Assembly: GCF_000237925.1 (NCBI RefSeq)
Contig: NW_017386068.1
Location: 124,001 to 188,000, forward strand
Source: Schistosoma mansoni
Taxonomy: Eukaryota; Platyhelminthes; Trematoda; Strigeidida; Schistosomatidae
Direction of reading: 5' to 3'
DNA length: 64,000 nt
This document shows, in pieces, positions 38,201 to 49,530 of the stretch (positions within the stretch are counted from its first letter, which is position 1; the number at the start of each line of letters is the position of its first letter). The position numbers and the translations under genes were made by a program. A model generated the notes under the pieces. The model did no database searches, was not told the DNA's origin, and was given only the letters and a program-made list of their open reading frames with translations.

Positions 38201-41200
38201 TTTGATTGTGCCAAGGTGTTACGGCAGTACGGTGTTTCCCTCAGATAAACAGCATCTGCAGCGATTCTGCCTTTCCACAACGAAAGGAAAAGGTTAGGAA
38301 AGGCTGATCTTAAAAGTAGCATACCTCTCCATGGATTTCCCTGGCGTTAAGTATTTAGTTTACGGAACTAACACATCAGAAACTCTCAAAAAGCCTGTTT
38401 GTGACCGGCCTCGAACAGCTGCACCTTAGGCTCTGTAAGCGTACTCCTGGGTCTCCGATTTCTTTTTCAGATACTCCAAAAATAGGCATTTTTCCACAAT
38501 GTAAACAATCGAGAAGTTAAAACAGCTCTTAAGACAACCTTTTCTACGGCCAGGTTTTTTCGTCTCTTATTATTTATGGTGCCTCTACTACCAGCCCTTG
38601 TCCAAGAGCCTTATTCTTTTCCCCAGGTCATACCAGTCATAATTATTTGCATTCAAAAAGTGTTATTTCTGGTCTCATTAAACCAAACTGTACCTTGGAG
38701 CTTTCAGTGTTCGGAACTTATGTCGAATCGGACAACAGACTAAAATCTTGTGCCATTGCCGGAGACTATTCGTGTTTACCTAATAACAATAAGACCAGTC
38801 CCAAAACTTGACTTACCTTTAGTGTTGGTGAGCCTTGTATGCTGTATAAATCAAAATCTATTTACTAACTACTGTTTGCCATAAAGTGGTTTCCTGTAAA
38901 GTTTAGTAAATCTTTTGGTATCAACTACTAAATGAGATTCAAAAATCTGAAAAGTTTAGTGAGTTTGATCAAAGAAGCCAATAGTAGTGGGTTTCCCTTG
39001 AGCACAAAGAATCTGGAGAACCCTAGAGGGTTTCTGAAATACACTGATACCTAACTGTTTTCACTGTCTGACCAGTAGTAATGTAATGTTTATATTTCTT
39101 ACTGTATTTTTATGACTCGATGTTACTTTGTGTGATATATCATTCCATAATAACCTTACTATTCAAATTTCGATAGGCGTAATAGAACGCATTTAATAAT
39201 TTTTATATTTTTTAAAGTAAAATTTTTGTCTTCCTGCTATAACTAGCAGTGTGGAAAATATTCCCTTCATGTAAACTATTTCATAGCCTTCGTCATGCAT
39301 ATACAATAAGTGAAATAGTTACCTAAATTTTCTACTAATTATTCTTGAAACAAACCATCTGTCACGGCTTTATTACCGTCAGTACCATATAGCATTTAAT
39401 TTATGGCAAGAAAAAAGGACAAGAATTGTAAAAAAACAAATCAGCGGTGCAACTCATTTCTTATTGTCTCTGTGTAAAAAAAATCAGGCAAAAAACACTT
39501 CATATACTTGTCAACGTTTTGGTCGTTAACTTTGAGTTCAGATGATTTTTCGGCTTCGTACTGATCCGCTACAAATGCTGCCCATTATCAGTTGTAAGAG
39601 TTCGATTTTTTCCCTCATTAGTATTCAGGATTGGATTGATAATATAGGCTAACTGAACATAAATGCCCCAATAATTCATGTATTTGTGCGTTGTTAGCCA
39701 TATAGTTCGGGACTCACAATTCGTCCCAGTAAGGTCTCGACCTTATTTACATACACCTCAGTGCGTATACTTACTAAGACTATCCTAGTACCTATCAGTG
39801 TAAATGCTGAAACTGGTCTACTGAGTCACCACAAGTGCAACGGGTATGATATTTTAGTCATAAATAGCCCTGTTTCAATGCCACAATGAGCTTCAGGTTA
39901 CTGGTATTAAACCAGCCCATCCATTGTACAGATCCATCTTTTCTGTTTTCAACTCCAGGAAATATTTTATGGACTTCCACTTAACTTTCTACAAAGATCA
40001 CTCTTGAAATCATAACTGATAATTATTGTGAGTTGATGTAAAATCTTCGATCTTATATTGATAAACGTTTTTTTTAAAAATTTGGTTGTCTACTTTCTAA
40101 ATTACAGTTTTTCATCTCCAGATCCTGTTACAAATGAACCTCAGTCAGATATTAATACTATGATGACAAATATAATAAAAGTTGCTGAAAAGTGAGTCAT
40201 CCAAATTACAAACTAATTCGTCCGTGAATGTGATGATAACGATAAAAGTCTATAAAAACTAGTTACACTTATCGCAAATTGTTTGTTTTCTGTTTAACAG
40301 TTCCTGAACCCCTTGAGATACTCGGTAATAAAAGCGCATTATCATATATTGCAGTAGTTAAATCGGTTTTTCTTTCTCTAAATCCATTATATAAGGACTT
40401 GGTTCTAATAGTCTGAGAAGGAAAGGAAATACAAACCGTTGTAACATTCCACTTTCGTATCCTTAAGAAGCATGACAATGATGCTTAGTCTATATCATAC
40501 GATTCTTAGCTGCTGACCTATGAGAGTGCAAACTCGCAAAACCTCTGAATCTTTCGCTTTTTTAAAATGTCTTTAGTAACCCACATACTCCTAAACAGTA
40601 ATTTCTAATATATCCGAGACATTCAGTTGTACGAACACACTAATGACAACTCTTAAGTCCACCACTTTAACATGCAAAAAATCTGAGATGATCAGAAAAT
40701 CTATTGTACAAATCATTAACAAGACAACATGATGTTACAGAATAACCATGAAGTATCATACGATACTGCGAGCAGTAGTTAACATGATTTACAGCTGCCA
40801 CACAGATCCCGTAAACATATCTGATCATGTGCATTATCTCACTGATTTCCAAGTCATTTGGGCAATAACATATGGCAAATTTCACACATGGTCTCATAAG
40901 TATATTCTTTAAACAAGGTTTAATTAGTTTTAAATACTTATAGCTCAGAATTGTATTACTTTATAAGTCTTTCGATCAACCAACACTACCTACCATCTGA
41001 TTAAGTTTAACCATGTGTGATAATGTCTCAAAATTGTATGCTTTTTGATAAAACAATGCTTTTTGCGCCAAAATCGTGTATTAGTTTAATAACATTTGGT
41101 AATTTTATTTCACCTGACCTTTTTAACTAGTCAAGTGGTGGATGCTGGAGCAACAGATTACAATCCCCTAGATTCACAAGAACATATTGAACGGTCAAGA

Positions 41201-44200
41201 TACTACGCGTAAGTTTCCAATAGTTTCTCGTTACTTTATGAATTGGTTGGGGTCCAGGCATCAATAAGTGATACGTACATCATGAATGTTATACTAAAAC
41301 GCGGATAGCACCAAGTTTAATGGAATATTACCGTCACTGGTTAGCCATCATTTGCATATCTGTGCATGTTATCTATTTTTCTAACATACAGGAAATATGT
41401 GCTATATCTAAGAAACACTGGTATCAAATTCCCAATTTTAGAAGTTGCGAATTAATAGTTGAGACACTTGACTTTCGACTCTTCGGCTGTCTAAACTTTG
41501 GTTTAAACTCGTAAAGTGTGGCTCTGATCTGGGTACGAAAACCTTTATTCAATGGGTTATGTAGAGTCAATTATTACTACCAGATTAAGTCGACGAAGTA
41601 AGGGTATTTGGTAACTCAAAGTGAAGATATGGAACTTGCCTACCATTGAAACCCTAACAATTCATTAAAGCAAATCTGAAATGTGTATTCAGAAGTGATA
41701 TCTTCACCTTATTCTATCGTAATTCTAGCCCCTTTTAATTTTTCATGTATTAGAATATCTTTCTCCTCTTGTAAGCAAATCAACTCTCATACATTCATCT
41801 TTACACCTTTTTCTAAAAAGATTTATTTTCGTATGCTTGATTCTGACACGTAGATTTTTAAATACTTCATAATGCAAAACTAACTCGTCCCACAGTACGT
41901 TACTGCGTATGCCGTTTAACTACTTATACTTGACAGCTTAATAAATTGACATAATCGTGAAGAAAACATTTTTCGCCCGACTCAAGGTCTTAATACCAAC
42001 CATTTTGTGTAATTTTAGAGAAAGCATAGCTCGACAGCCTTTAGGCCCACCACCTTTGCCAGTGTTTTTGCCAAGAACATTTGGAAATCCTGCGTCAATC
42101 ATAGATGCGCCGCTGGTGGAAATCGCTGAAATTAATGAAGTATGTCAAATCTTAATAATTTTTTTATTTTTATTTATTTGAACATAAATATTGGTACACA
42201 GGGGCACCAGATATATATGCGCCACACAAATCTCAATTGATTTGTGTGAGGGCTGTGATACTGCCCAGGTGCCCAAACTAAAGCAGGTGGTTTTCTTAGG
42301 GGGCCACACCCAGAGCCTTTGACCTAAAGGCCTGATCCACAAAGCAGTTGAGCATCGTGAGGAGATGTAGTCCGAGAAAATGATTGATAATTATTACTGA
42401 TTAGACAATCTTACTCATGTTAGAATAATCGGAATTGTGTAACGTTTGATGTTTTTGTCACCCGTTCTAAACTCTATTAGGAATTTTATTCTATGTAGAG
42501 TCTTGCAAAACTAAAACATTCTACATGTTATTGACACAAAGCGGAAATACTGACCATATAGAATCTTTTCTTCACATCTCAGAGCCATACATGAGTTACG
42601 AACAAACGAAAATGCACAAACTGCATAATCTATTCTCAGGTTACCTGATATATCACATGCTTCCTAGATGGTATAAGATGGGAAACGTTTATATTCACCA
42701 CCAGAATAGTGGCTCTCTTAATCAACATCATTGACTTTTAGTGTTGCTGCTGAGACTAATTTATGGACAATCTCTGAGAGACGTAAGAAGACCTTGAGAA
42801 TGTCCACCTACATACTACGGCTAAATGAATGTTATAAACTAGTGTGAGGAATTAGGGTTATTATTTGCAGTTGATAGTTGAGGTTAGGTATTAGATTCAG
42901 GGTTTTCACGAACTGGCATCAGCTACAATACCAAAACTCTATTTAGCCAAATGAAAGAATTTCATAGTAAATTTGATCGGTTCGTCCATAAATTATAGAC
43001 TATAATTTGTGAATGAACCAATCAGATTTAGGATAATAGGTCTTGGATTTTTGCGCGAAATTCACTCACCCATTTGGCTAAACAGCCTCTTGACATTTTA
43101 GCTTATGTCAGTTCGTGATGAAAAACCGTAAATCTAATTCCTAACCCTAACCATCAACTATGAATCATAATCCTTTTTCTTCAAACTGCTTTATAACCCT
43201 CATTCAGCCCTAGTAAGTAGGTAGGTTCTTTCAACGTCACGTTGGCGTCACTCAAAGGTCGTCCATAAATTATAGTCTCGCCGTTTCGTCTTCTAGACAT
43301 CTAATAACAGTCCGGATTTTCTCTTCTATAACTCAAAATCGTCAAAATGATTTGCCCTGCCCTGGTACCAAAAGCGGAACTTTAAGCCGCAACCAAACTG
43401 CATAGGTTTGACGAAACCTCTAAATAGACAGTGACATTTGCTTTCACGACTACCGCTGTTTTGAGTAGTTATCTCATCAAAAGACTGGTGAGACTAGTTT
43501 ATGGACGACTTTTATGCGGTGCTCAAGTGATCTTGAGAATGTCCACTCACTTCCTAAAGGTATAAATTAGTGAGGAACTAATCAGAATCTACAATTGGAT
43601 GTTAGCTAACATCGGCTGTAGTATCAAAATGCTATTTAGCCATGCGGATGAATGAATATTGCACCTAATTCCGAGACTTATTTAAAATCTGGTCGGTTCT
43701 CGCACAAATTATGGTTTAGCTGCCGCTGTCGAATTTGTAATCCACTTATGCAGTTTAATTTAGTAATCTTTAGGTTCCTCAATATCCGTTAATTCTCTTG
43801 TTGATTACTAGTTCACGCAAGTATACATATATTTTCAAAAACGACTTGATGCTTAATCTCGGTATTATGCATTGCAAATTAAAAGTCATCATTGAAGTCA
43901 CTCTAGTATCTGGGTCCTTAGTTATAACAACATATATCCTGACACATTCCCTACTGAAATGAATCATACACTACAATTTATGAACGATTCGGAGCAGTTC
44001 AAAAACGACCTTTACGAATTCCAACCACCTGTTGGGTTCAAGACACGTTTATTGTCATCATGCACCGACACTAGGTATATGTGAGGATGCTCCACAGCAA
44101 TGTGCATCATAATAAGTGTCAATTCATTATGAAAACCTAAACCCTGAATCTTAATTCTAGCATTATAAATCATTCACATATTGGCTATTTTCCTAATGAC

Positions 44201-45214
44201 TGAACATGCTACAAATTTGTTACGGTCATTTAGTGAGTTGCCCACGATCGCTCTTATAATTCAGCTTTGCCCCAAAGACATTTATCTAGAAAAAAGCCTT
44301 ACTATGGTTCCAAAATCACTAGCAGCACAACTGTAATGGACATGAACCCTAAATATGAAGGCTGGTGATACTACTCGACTCTAAAACTAGAGTAGGTAAA
44401 GGTTTCAAACCTGGGGCTTAGTTGCTCAGTCGAACGCCTTAACTACTAAGCCACCACTCTAACCCTTGTATAACAGTATTACTTCCACTTTGTTGACGTT
44501 TTTTGTTGATTTTATAATTTTTATTAACTCGGATAGGTTTGGTAGTTTAAACCACTATCTGATCAATGTGTACCTGAACCATGCTTTTTCAACTTATCAG
44601 ACAACAGGGGCTATATCCATTTATTAATAACATGTTAAAATTTCACCGAACAATAAGTATTTATTGATTACATACGACTATGTGATACCACATTAGGACT
44701 TAAATGAAACTTACAGTGGATAGCAGGACGTCTTTTCTTAAGCTTCTTACAATCATAAACATAACAAACTGGGTTATTCGAGTGCAAAATACGTTATCAG
44801 CGTTGAAGTATCCAAGCTCCATGGATAATAGAGCCTTAGATATATTAAAGAGCCGAAATATATATATATCCACGAGAACAATCCTTTCTTCACGTTCGTT
44901 AATCGAATGGTACTCACTTGAGTCCTAGTTTGAGTTTATGACATATGATATTCAGATAATGGATCACGAATACCAACTCTGGGTAGCATCATCCGTTTCA
45001 TATTTACTTCAATTTGATTATTGTATGGATTATCAATATTTACAATTGTATTCGTAATTTGAGTTAAAACTTTTCCATAACCATCTAGATAGTTAAACCA
45101 CTTTTCCCCGCTTTGTTACAGATAAGACAGCTTGCAAAGGAAAATGCTGTATTTGTTCATGAAATGACAACACAAGAAAAGGATGATCTCATTGCCCACT
45201 TCAATCAAGCATAG
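35274..45214 (+). CDS. LAMTOR1: LAMTOR1 (p18), Ragulator lysosomal anchor subunit
   Basis: LAMTOR1 tethers Ragulator and Rag GTPases to the lysosome for mTORC1 signalling. Exons: 35274-35321, 37854-37931, 40122-40191, 41131-41208, 42019-42139 and 45122-45214. Exon 1 encodes MGSWCCGLC, with a myristoylation Gly2 and palmitoylatable Cys like human MGCC. Exon 2 has DEEAERQRLI (human EERKLLL). Exons 3-4 read DINTMMTNIIKVAEN then VVDAG and HIERSRYYA (human SNIIDVSA, YMDRARQYS). Exon 5 has PLGPPPLP...PLVEIAEI and exon 6 ends DDLIAHFNQA (human KEELVVQFGIP). Phases match from exon 3 on. Exon 2 ends in phase 0 while exon 3 needs one prior base, so a small exon between 37932 and 40121 is probably missing. 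Known length is about 160 aa plus that piece. Introns are 0.8-3.0 kb. Confidence 0.88.
35322..37853 (+). other. LAMTOR1 intron 1
   Basis: This 2.5-kb intron begins GTGAGT and ends TTTAG. It has balanced base composition with no recognised repeat or second gene. Short open frames inside it have no recognisable domain. Confidence 0.6.
37932..40121 (+). other. LAMTOR1 intron 2 region, probably hiding a micro-exon
   Basis: The stretch runs from a GTATAC donor to the acceptor CTCCAG. It contains a copy of an approximately 600-bp repeat (38030-38650). Reading phases of the flanking exons do not join directly, so one short exon whose length leaves remainder 1 when divided by 3 is expected here. I could not identify it with confidence. 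Confidence 0.55.
38030..38650 (+). repeat. unnamed ~600-bp repeat, copy A (inverted relative to 46.0-46.7 kb)
   Basis: Successive blocks match the reverse complement of 46045-46660 in the same order: GATGACCCAGTCGAGTTTAT, ACGGCAGTACGGTGTTTCC, GGTTAGGAAAGGCTGATCTT, and the CGGAACTAACACA / GACCGGCCTC block. A 53-codon open stretch between an AG and a GT at 38029-38187 looks like an exon, but it lies within the repeat. The repeat is probably part of a retroelement; the family is not assigned. Confidence 0.7.
40192..42018 (+). other. LAMTOR1 introns 3 and 4
   Basis: Intron 3 (40192-41130) starts GTGAGT and ends AACTAG. Intron 4 (41209-42018) starts GTAAGT and ends TTTTAG. The 78-nt exon 4 lies between them. 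No repeat or nested gene was recognised. Confidence 0.6.
42163..42378 (-). mobile_element. RTE-like LINE 3' fragment inside LAMTOR1 intron 5
   Basis: This is the reverse-oriented relative of the 24430-24948 element, starting with its tail (TTTTATTTTTATTTATTTGAA) and running to the GAGCATCGTGAGGAGATG block. The tail begins only about 20-25 bases after the exon 5 donor (GTATGT at 42140), so the insertion left the splice site intact by a narrow margin. Confidence 0.8.
42748..43287. repeat. foldback element with ~200-bp terminal inverted repeats
   Basis: The left arm (42748 to about 42960) and right arm (about 43070-43287) are imperfect reverse complements. Paired blocks include GAGACTAATTTATGGAC with GTCCATAAATTATAGTCTC, CCTACATACTACGGCT with AGCCCTAGTAAGTAGG, and GTTGATAGTTGAGGTTAGG with CCTAACCCTAACCATCAAC. 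The centre holds a nested hairpin (CATAAATTATAG / CTATAATTTGTG). No transposase is seen, so it is likely a non-autonomous element. It lies in LAMTOR1 intron 5. Confidence 0.75.
43488..43725 (+). repeat. second left-arm copy of the foldback element
   Basis: The blocks GACTAGTTTATGGACGAC, CTTGAGAATGTCCAC, AAATTAGTGAGGAA and CAAAATGCTATTTAGCCA repeat the left arm at 42757-42960 in the same orientation. Short pieces of the same end (CGTCCATAAATTGTAG) also occur near 48180. Confidence 0.65.
44398..44456 (-). repeat. tRNA-like sequence, probable SINE head
   Basis: On the minus strand the sequence GTGGCTTAGTAGTTAAGGC is followed after about 30 bases by GGTTTGAAACC. This fits an A box and a B box of a tRNA-like Pol III promoter. 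The arms do not form a clean cloverleaf by eye and the hammerhead block of the other SINEs is absent, so a tRNA-derived repeat is more likely than a working tRNA. Confidence 0.45.
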
Positions 45215-45430
45215 AGATAAAGAAAACTTTACAAGCTTCTCTTCGAAAGTATATGCTTCCAATATCTACCAGACTATTTTATCTTTTATATATTTCTAAT
45301 TTTTGTACAGAAAATCCTAAGTTTAATTGTATACAACAATTGATCTGATTATTTCTCAAACATAAAACACAATAATAGAAATTAACGTTTACTAAATTTT
45401 TGATAAAAACAGTTGGTTAAGTCAGATAGT

Positions 45431-45966
45431 TCAAGTAAAATGCAAAATGCTTTCGTAGAATTTGATAACAATTTGTGGACACCGAATGTTTGCTTGAGCA
45501 GCAGGTACGACATCGCGGACTTGACTTCCTTTCCTAATGTTTACTGATGAGTTATGGAAACATTTCTTTACCATTTGATTAGAAAATACAATTCATTGTC
45601 CTTTTTCGTAACCATATTGATAAAGTCAGGTGCTAGACCACGATCAAATCCGTACGGTTCTGCGCCTTCAGGCTGCAAATATGTCGTCAAAAGTATCACT
45701 TACAATGGTGGCTACTGTTGGCTCAATGGCTGCGTGCTTATCAAGGAAACGCCTGAGCAATACTGGACAATTTAAGTTGGACTGCGGTTCCCAAGTATTT
45801 TTTGAACTAGATGGTCATTTTGCAATAAAATTACCACTTACGGAGAATGTCCTTTCCATTTGATTAAGTACTCTGGTTCTCCATTGATTGTGCGCATATC
45901 TAGTATATCTTCCACCTCGAATTCTACCTCATCTCCAGTTGAGTTTTTCCAATGTCGAGTAGGCAT
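45431..45966 (-). CDS. HP1: HP1/CBX-like chromodomain and chromoshadow protein
   Basis: HP1 proteins bind methylated histone H3K9 through the chromodomain and dimerise through the chromoshadow domain in heterochromatin. Exons on the minus strand: 45966-45842, 45806-45704, 45672-45572 and 45533-45431, joined by GT-AG introns of 35, 31 and 38 nt. The product is 143 aa. The chromodomain spans about residues 15-66 (EFEVEDILDMR, EYLIKWKGHS, NTWEPQSNL, RRFLDKH). The hinge is only about 19 residues. The chromoshadow domain is about 85-143 (GFDRGLAPDFI, YFLIKWKG, VVPAAQAN, CPQIVIKFYE). Of the aromatic cage, Y is F16, W is W37, and the usual F is H40. The chromoshadow Trp that binds PxVxL ligands aligns with F142. 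An acceptor at 45970 puts a spliced-leader AUG in frame. It is convergent with LAMTOR1, 217 bp apart. Confidence 0.95.
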
Positions 45967-46044
45967 TGCCTAAAACAAAAATAATTTGATAAATAACGAA
46001 ATGTCTGTACAGGTTCTAATACCAAACTACTAACAACATTTATT

Positions 46045-46660
46045 TGAGGTTAGGTGATATCAGTCAGTCTTGAGTGTTGTTATAGGTATGAGGGCAGTTA
46101 TCACCTCCCGGTTGCCCACACCGTGGAGGGGTTCTTATAAAGGTACCTGAAAAGGAAATTGCATTAGAGGTGGTTTTAGTGACCTGAGAGTGTGACCGCA
46201 GTGCCCAAGGGACAACTGCTTGAGGTCAGTCACACACGACCTTTTTGTGTTAGCTCCGTACTTGTTGAGACCTTACCGCTGGAGACGTATATACGTGGGA
46301 TAAGGTGAGGTGTGCATTTTTAAGGTCGATCTTTTCTAACCCCACTCCTCCTTGTGGGGAGGCAGCATCGCTGTTACGCTAGTTGTCTGAAGGAAACACC
46401 TTACTGCCGTCGCACCTCTGTACAGTCAGCAGTATGACTTTGTCTTCGGACCTTGGTTTTGCTGTTTTCAGTTTCACCGTTCTTCGACCGACCTGTCTGG
46501 CATGGCAAGACCTTGAGGAACGATTGTTCTAGCCAGTATAGCTCGACTGGTTCATCACGATAGCCAAGCCCGACCACCACGTCAAGGTAGCAGCAACGGT
46601 CGGGTTAGGTGGTATTCTAGGACCCAAACTCTAGAGAGGTATGGGCCTTTAATCTCGTGA
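46045..46660 (-). repeat. unnamed ~600-bp repeat, copy B
   Basis: This is the reverse-complement relative of 38030-38650. It is GC-richer than its surroundings and better preserved than copy A (for example GTGGGGTTAGAAAAGATCGA and CAACCGGGAGGTGATAACTG on the minus strand). It lies just upstream of the HP1 start. It is likely a retroelement fragment; the family is not identified. Confidence 0.7.
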
Positions 46661-49264
46661 CTAGAATCTGATTGCTTTAATGAAAATTGACCATTCAAAC
46701 GCATTTTAAAGCATCATTTCATATGCAACCTGACAGCTTGTAAGTTTAGAGGTCGCAAGTATAACATACAACGAGCTTTTTATTGCGTAGTGAACATACA
46801 AAATAAAATTAGGCAAATGTGGTAGCTGTCAAGTCTCGATAAATTCAAAAATCTATGTTTAATAGCTGCTTGTTATAGTGACCAATACTAGCTGCTGTAA
46901 TAGTATAACAGGAAAGTGTGTAAGATTTACGTCTACCCCAATACAACGACGGTAATAATAAATGGTAAGCTTCACTGAACAACATTACAGCGACAAAACA
47001 GGTAAGAATAAAAGACAGTATACAGAAACAGGAATTTACTAAGCAGTTTCCCAAGCAAAGTGTGGTGAGCAGTCGAACTACATACGCAAAATAGTACACC
47101 GTTAGGTAATGTTCAGAAATAGTAAACTATCCCTCGAAACCTCCGATTACGTTTTATTCGAAATACACATAACCTAGAAAATGGAGTTGAGCGGTTAAGT
47201 AAACAAATAATACGAAGTGGTATTGCTAATTAAGTGTCCAAGCAAAAATTTGATTCAAATCGTTGCTGAACAATAAAAATGAGTACGTTCATGGGTGAGA
47301 TTTGCTCTAAATAGATAATATAAATTATCTACGTGTTTACTTGTGTGAAGTACTATTCGCTGATGCCGTTGGCTAGTTTTAGTACCGATTGCGCCAAAAC
47401 CATCTACATACTAAAAATATGGTATACCATCCATCACGTTTCTACATTGCTTTACAGCCGCGATAAATAAATAGGTTGAAGACGTGTATGTTACGAATAC
47501 TCAATTGCATCATTGGAGCGTTACTTGCATTTTTTGGGACTATCAAACTGGGAATACTGGCACCAGGAAAATCAGTTAATGGTACTATGAGGATTCATTG
47601 AATTAAATGGCTGTCTCGCTCTCATAAACATGTATGTCTAAGCCACCACAGCGAGAGGGGAAATCAATAAGAGGAGAAAATATCATCAACGGAAAGCTAA
47701 ACATAAGATATATATTGCGAAGAGAACGAACAAAAGCAAAGGATGGGATGACATTAAACTCAAAAATTAGGGGACAACTAGTCAGTACAACTGACTTCAG
47801 GATATATCAGTCAGAAGCGGCTACTTCTTATTACCACATAAGTATTGAGCACTGTTTTGTCTTTTCACCCCAACAAATTATCTGCGTTTTCTCTTAATCA
47901 TTCGCTAGCAAGCACTATTTCAAACATACCACTTTATTCTTATAATAACATGAACCGACGAATTGGTTATTAAGTACAGAGTACTGCACTTATTTTGCAA
48001 GCCCGGCCAGTCCTGACTAGTTGATGGCGTAGAGAATCTCCATACGAAGATACGGTTTATTTGGTATTTGATCCCAAAAAACTTTGTGGATTAGTATTAT
48101 ATAAGTAATTATTCATATTGGATGCAAGCACGGATTTTCACAACAGTGCAAATCCGTACACTGTAGTATCACTCAACAGTCGTCCATAAATTGTAGTCCC
48201 ATTGATAAGTATTTATATGTCAGACAAAAATAAATTGCGAAACAAGATTATCACAAACAGATGTCTTGGATACCTTACAGCCACCAACCCACAATTAATT
48301 TCCAACTTGGTAAACGACCCTGAGGATTCAAACACAGCAGAGCATTAAAAGAACTGCAAATTTTTCCGACATGTTACAAGTAACACTCTGATTTTTCATT
48401 AGGCTTTGCATAGTGTCGCAATATTTTTAAGTCGTTAGTAGTAGAAAGTCAATTTACTCCCCAGAGCTGCATTTTAACAGTCGAAACACATGTTAAAATC
48501 CTTGTTATGTTAAATTACTTGAATAAGTGGTGAAACAACAGTATTATCAGTGAGATAGTTTCCTGGTGAATAACAACCAAAGTCTGGTTTTCGTATGGAA
48601 ATCTCTTGTTTTTGAAGTTTTGTATTAGATTGGGGTTCAATCGCATCACTTCCAGCAACCAAATTTATCATCAGTTTGAGAAATGAAAACGACGTCATCA
48701 TTGATTAGTACTCACAATAATGATGAGATTGATGAGAACAATGAGTTGTGATATTTATCAAGATGGAGTAGGTTCCAATGAAGGAGGGAAGTCAAGGTTG
48801 GAATGAGGAAGAACAGAGAGTGCATAGAGAGAGTAGTGTTAAGTAAAATAGCAACCATATCCTTTACAGTCAGTTTTTTTTTCTTTTCACATCCGATGCC
48901 TGCCACACAGTGTTCATGTAAAGGTCCGAGTTAGCATGTTAAAGGTTGTCTTAGTAGAATAGTTAATCCAGCACAAAAATTAGAAACATGAGTCTTAATG
49001 GTGAGTGTAGGTGAACAATCTCAATATCACAGATCTATTGACTTGTTCTCATCCATAAAGAGCCTGATACAAACAAAATGTTCTGCCCCACAAACACGGG
49101 TGGATTGAAATCATCGCCCACACCATCAGTGCTTGCTGGTCAGTAACTCCACCCTCCCTCCTTTTGTGATGTTAGGCTCATTTACGCTTATTTTTTGGAT
49201 ACATATCATACCTCATACAATGCTCTGTGTTTCACATCCTGTTGGAAAACACTATTTCTATAAG
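46661..49264. other. unassigned DNA upstream of HP1
   Basis: No exon was recognised. A fragment of the foldback-element end lies near 48180-48205. Frames here are short and lack known motifs. Confidence 0.35.
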
Positions 49265-49330
49265 TACCACACCACGAGCCTTTGACCTAAAGGTCTAGTC
49301 CACAAGGCAGTGAGCATCTTAAGGAGATGC
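49265..49330 (-). mobile_element. RTE-like LINE fragment cut by an assembly gap
   Basis: The GAGCCTTTGACCTAAAGG block and GAGCATCTTAAGGAGATG match the inner part of the 42163-42378 copy in the same orientation. The sequence is then lost in 200 N (49331-49530). Confidence 0.7.
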
Positions 49331-49530
49331 NNNNNNNNNNNNNNNNNNNNNNNNNNNNNNNNNNNNNNNNNNNNNNNNNNNNNNNNNNNNNNNNNNNNNN
49401 NNNNNNNNNNNNNNNNNNNNNNNNNNNNNNNNNNNNNNNNNNNNNNNNNNNNNNNNNNNNNNNNNNNNNNNNNNNNNNNNNNNNNNNNNNNNNNNNNNNN
49501 NNNNNNNNNNNNNNNNNNNNNNNNNNNNNN

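Noticed and set aside
44398-44456. A possible functional tRNA gene on the minus strand.
   Set aside because: The A and B boxes are present, but the acceptor, D and anticodon stems do not pair well by eye; listed as a tRNA-like repeat instead.
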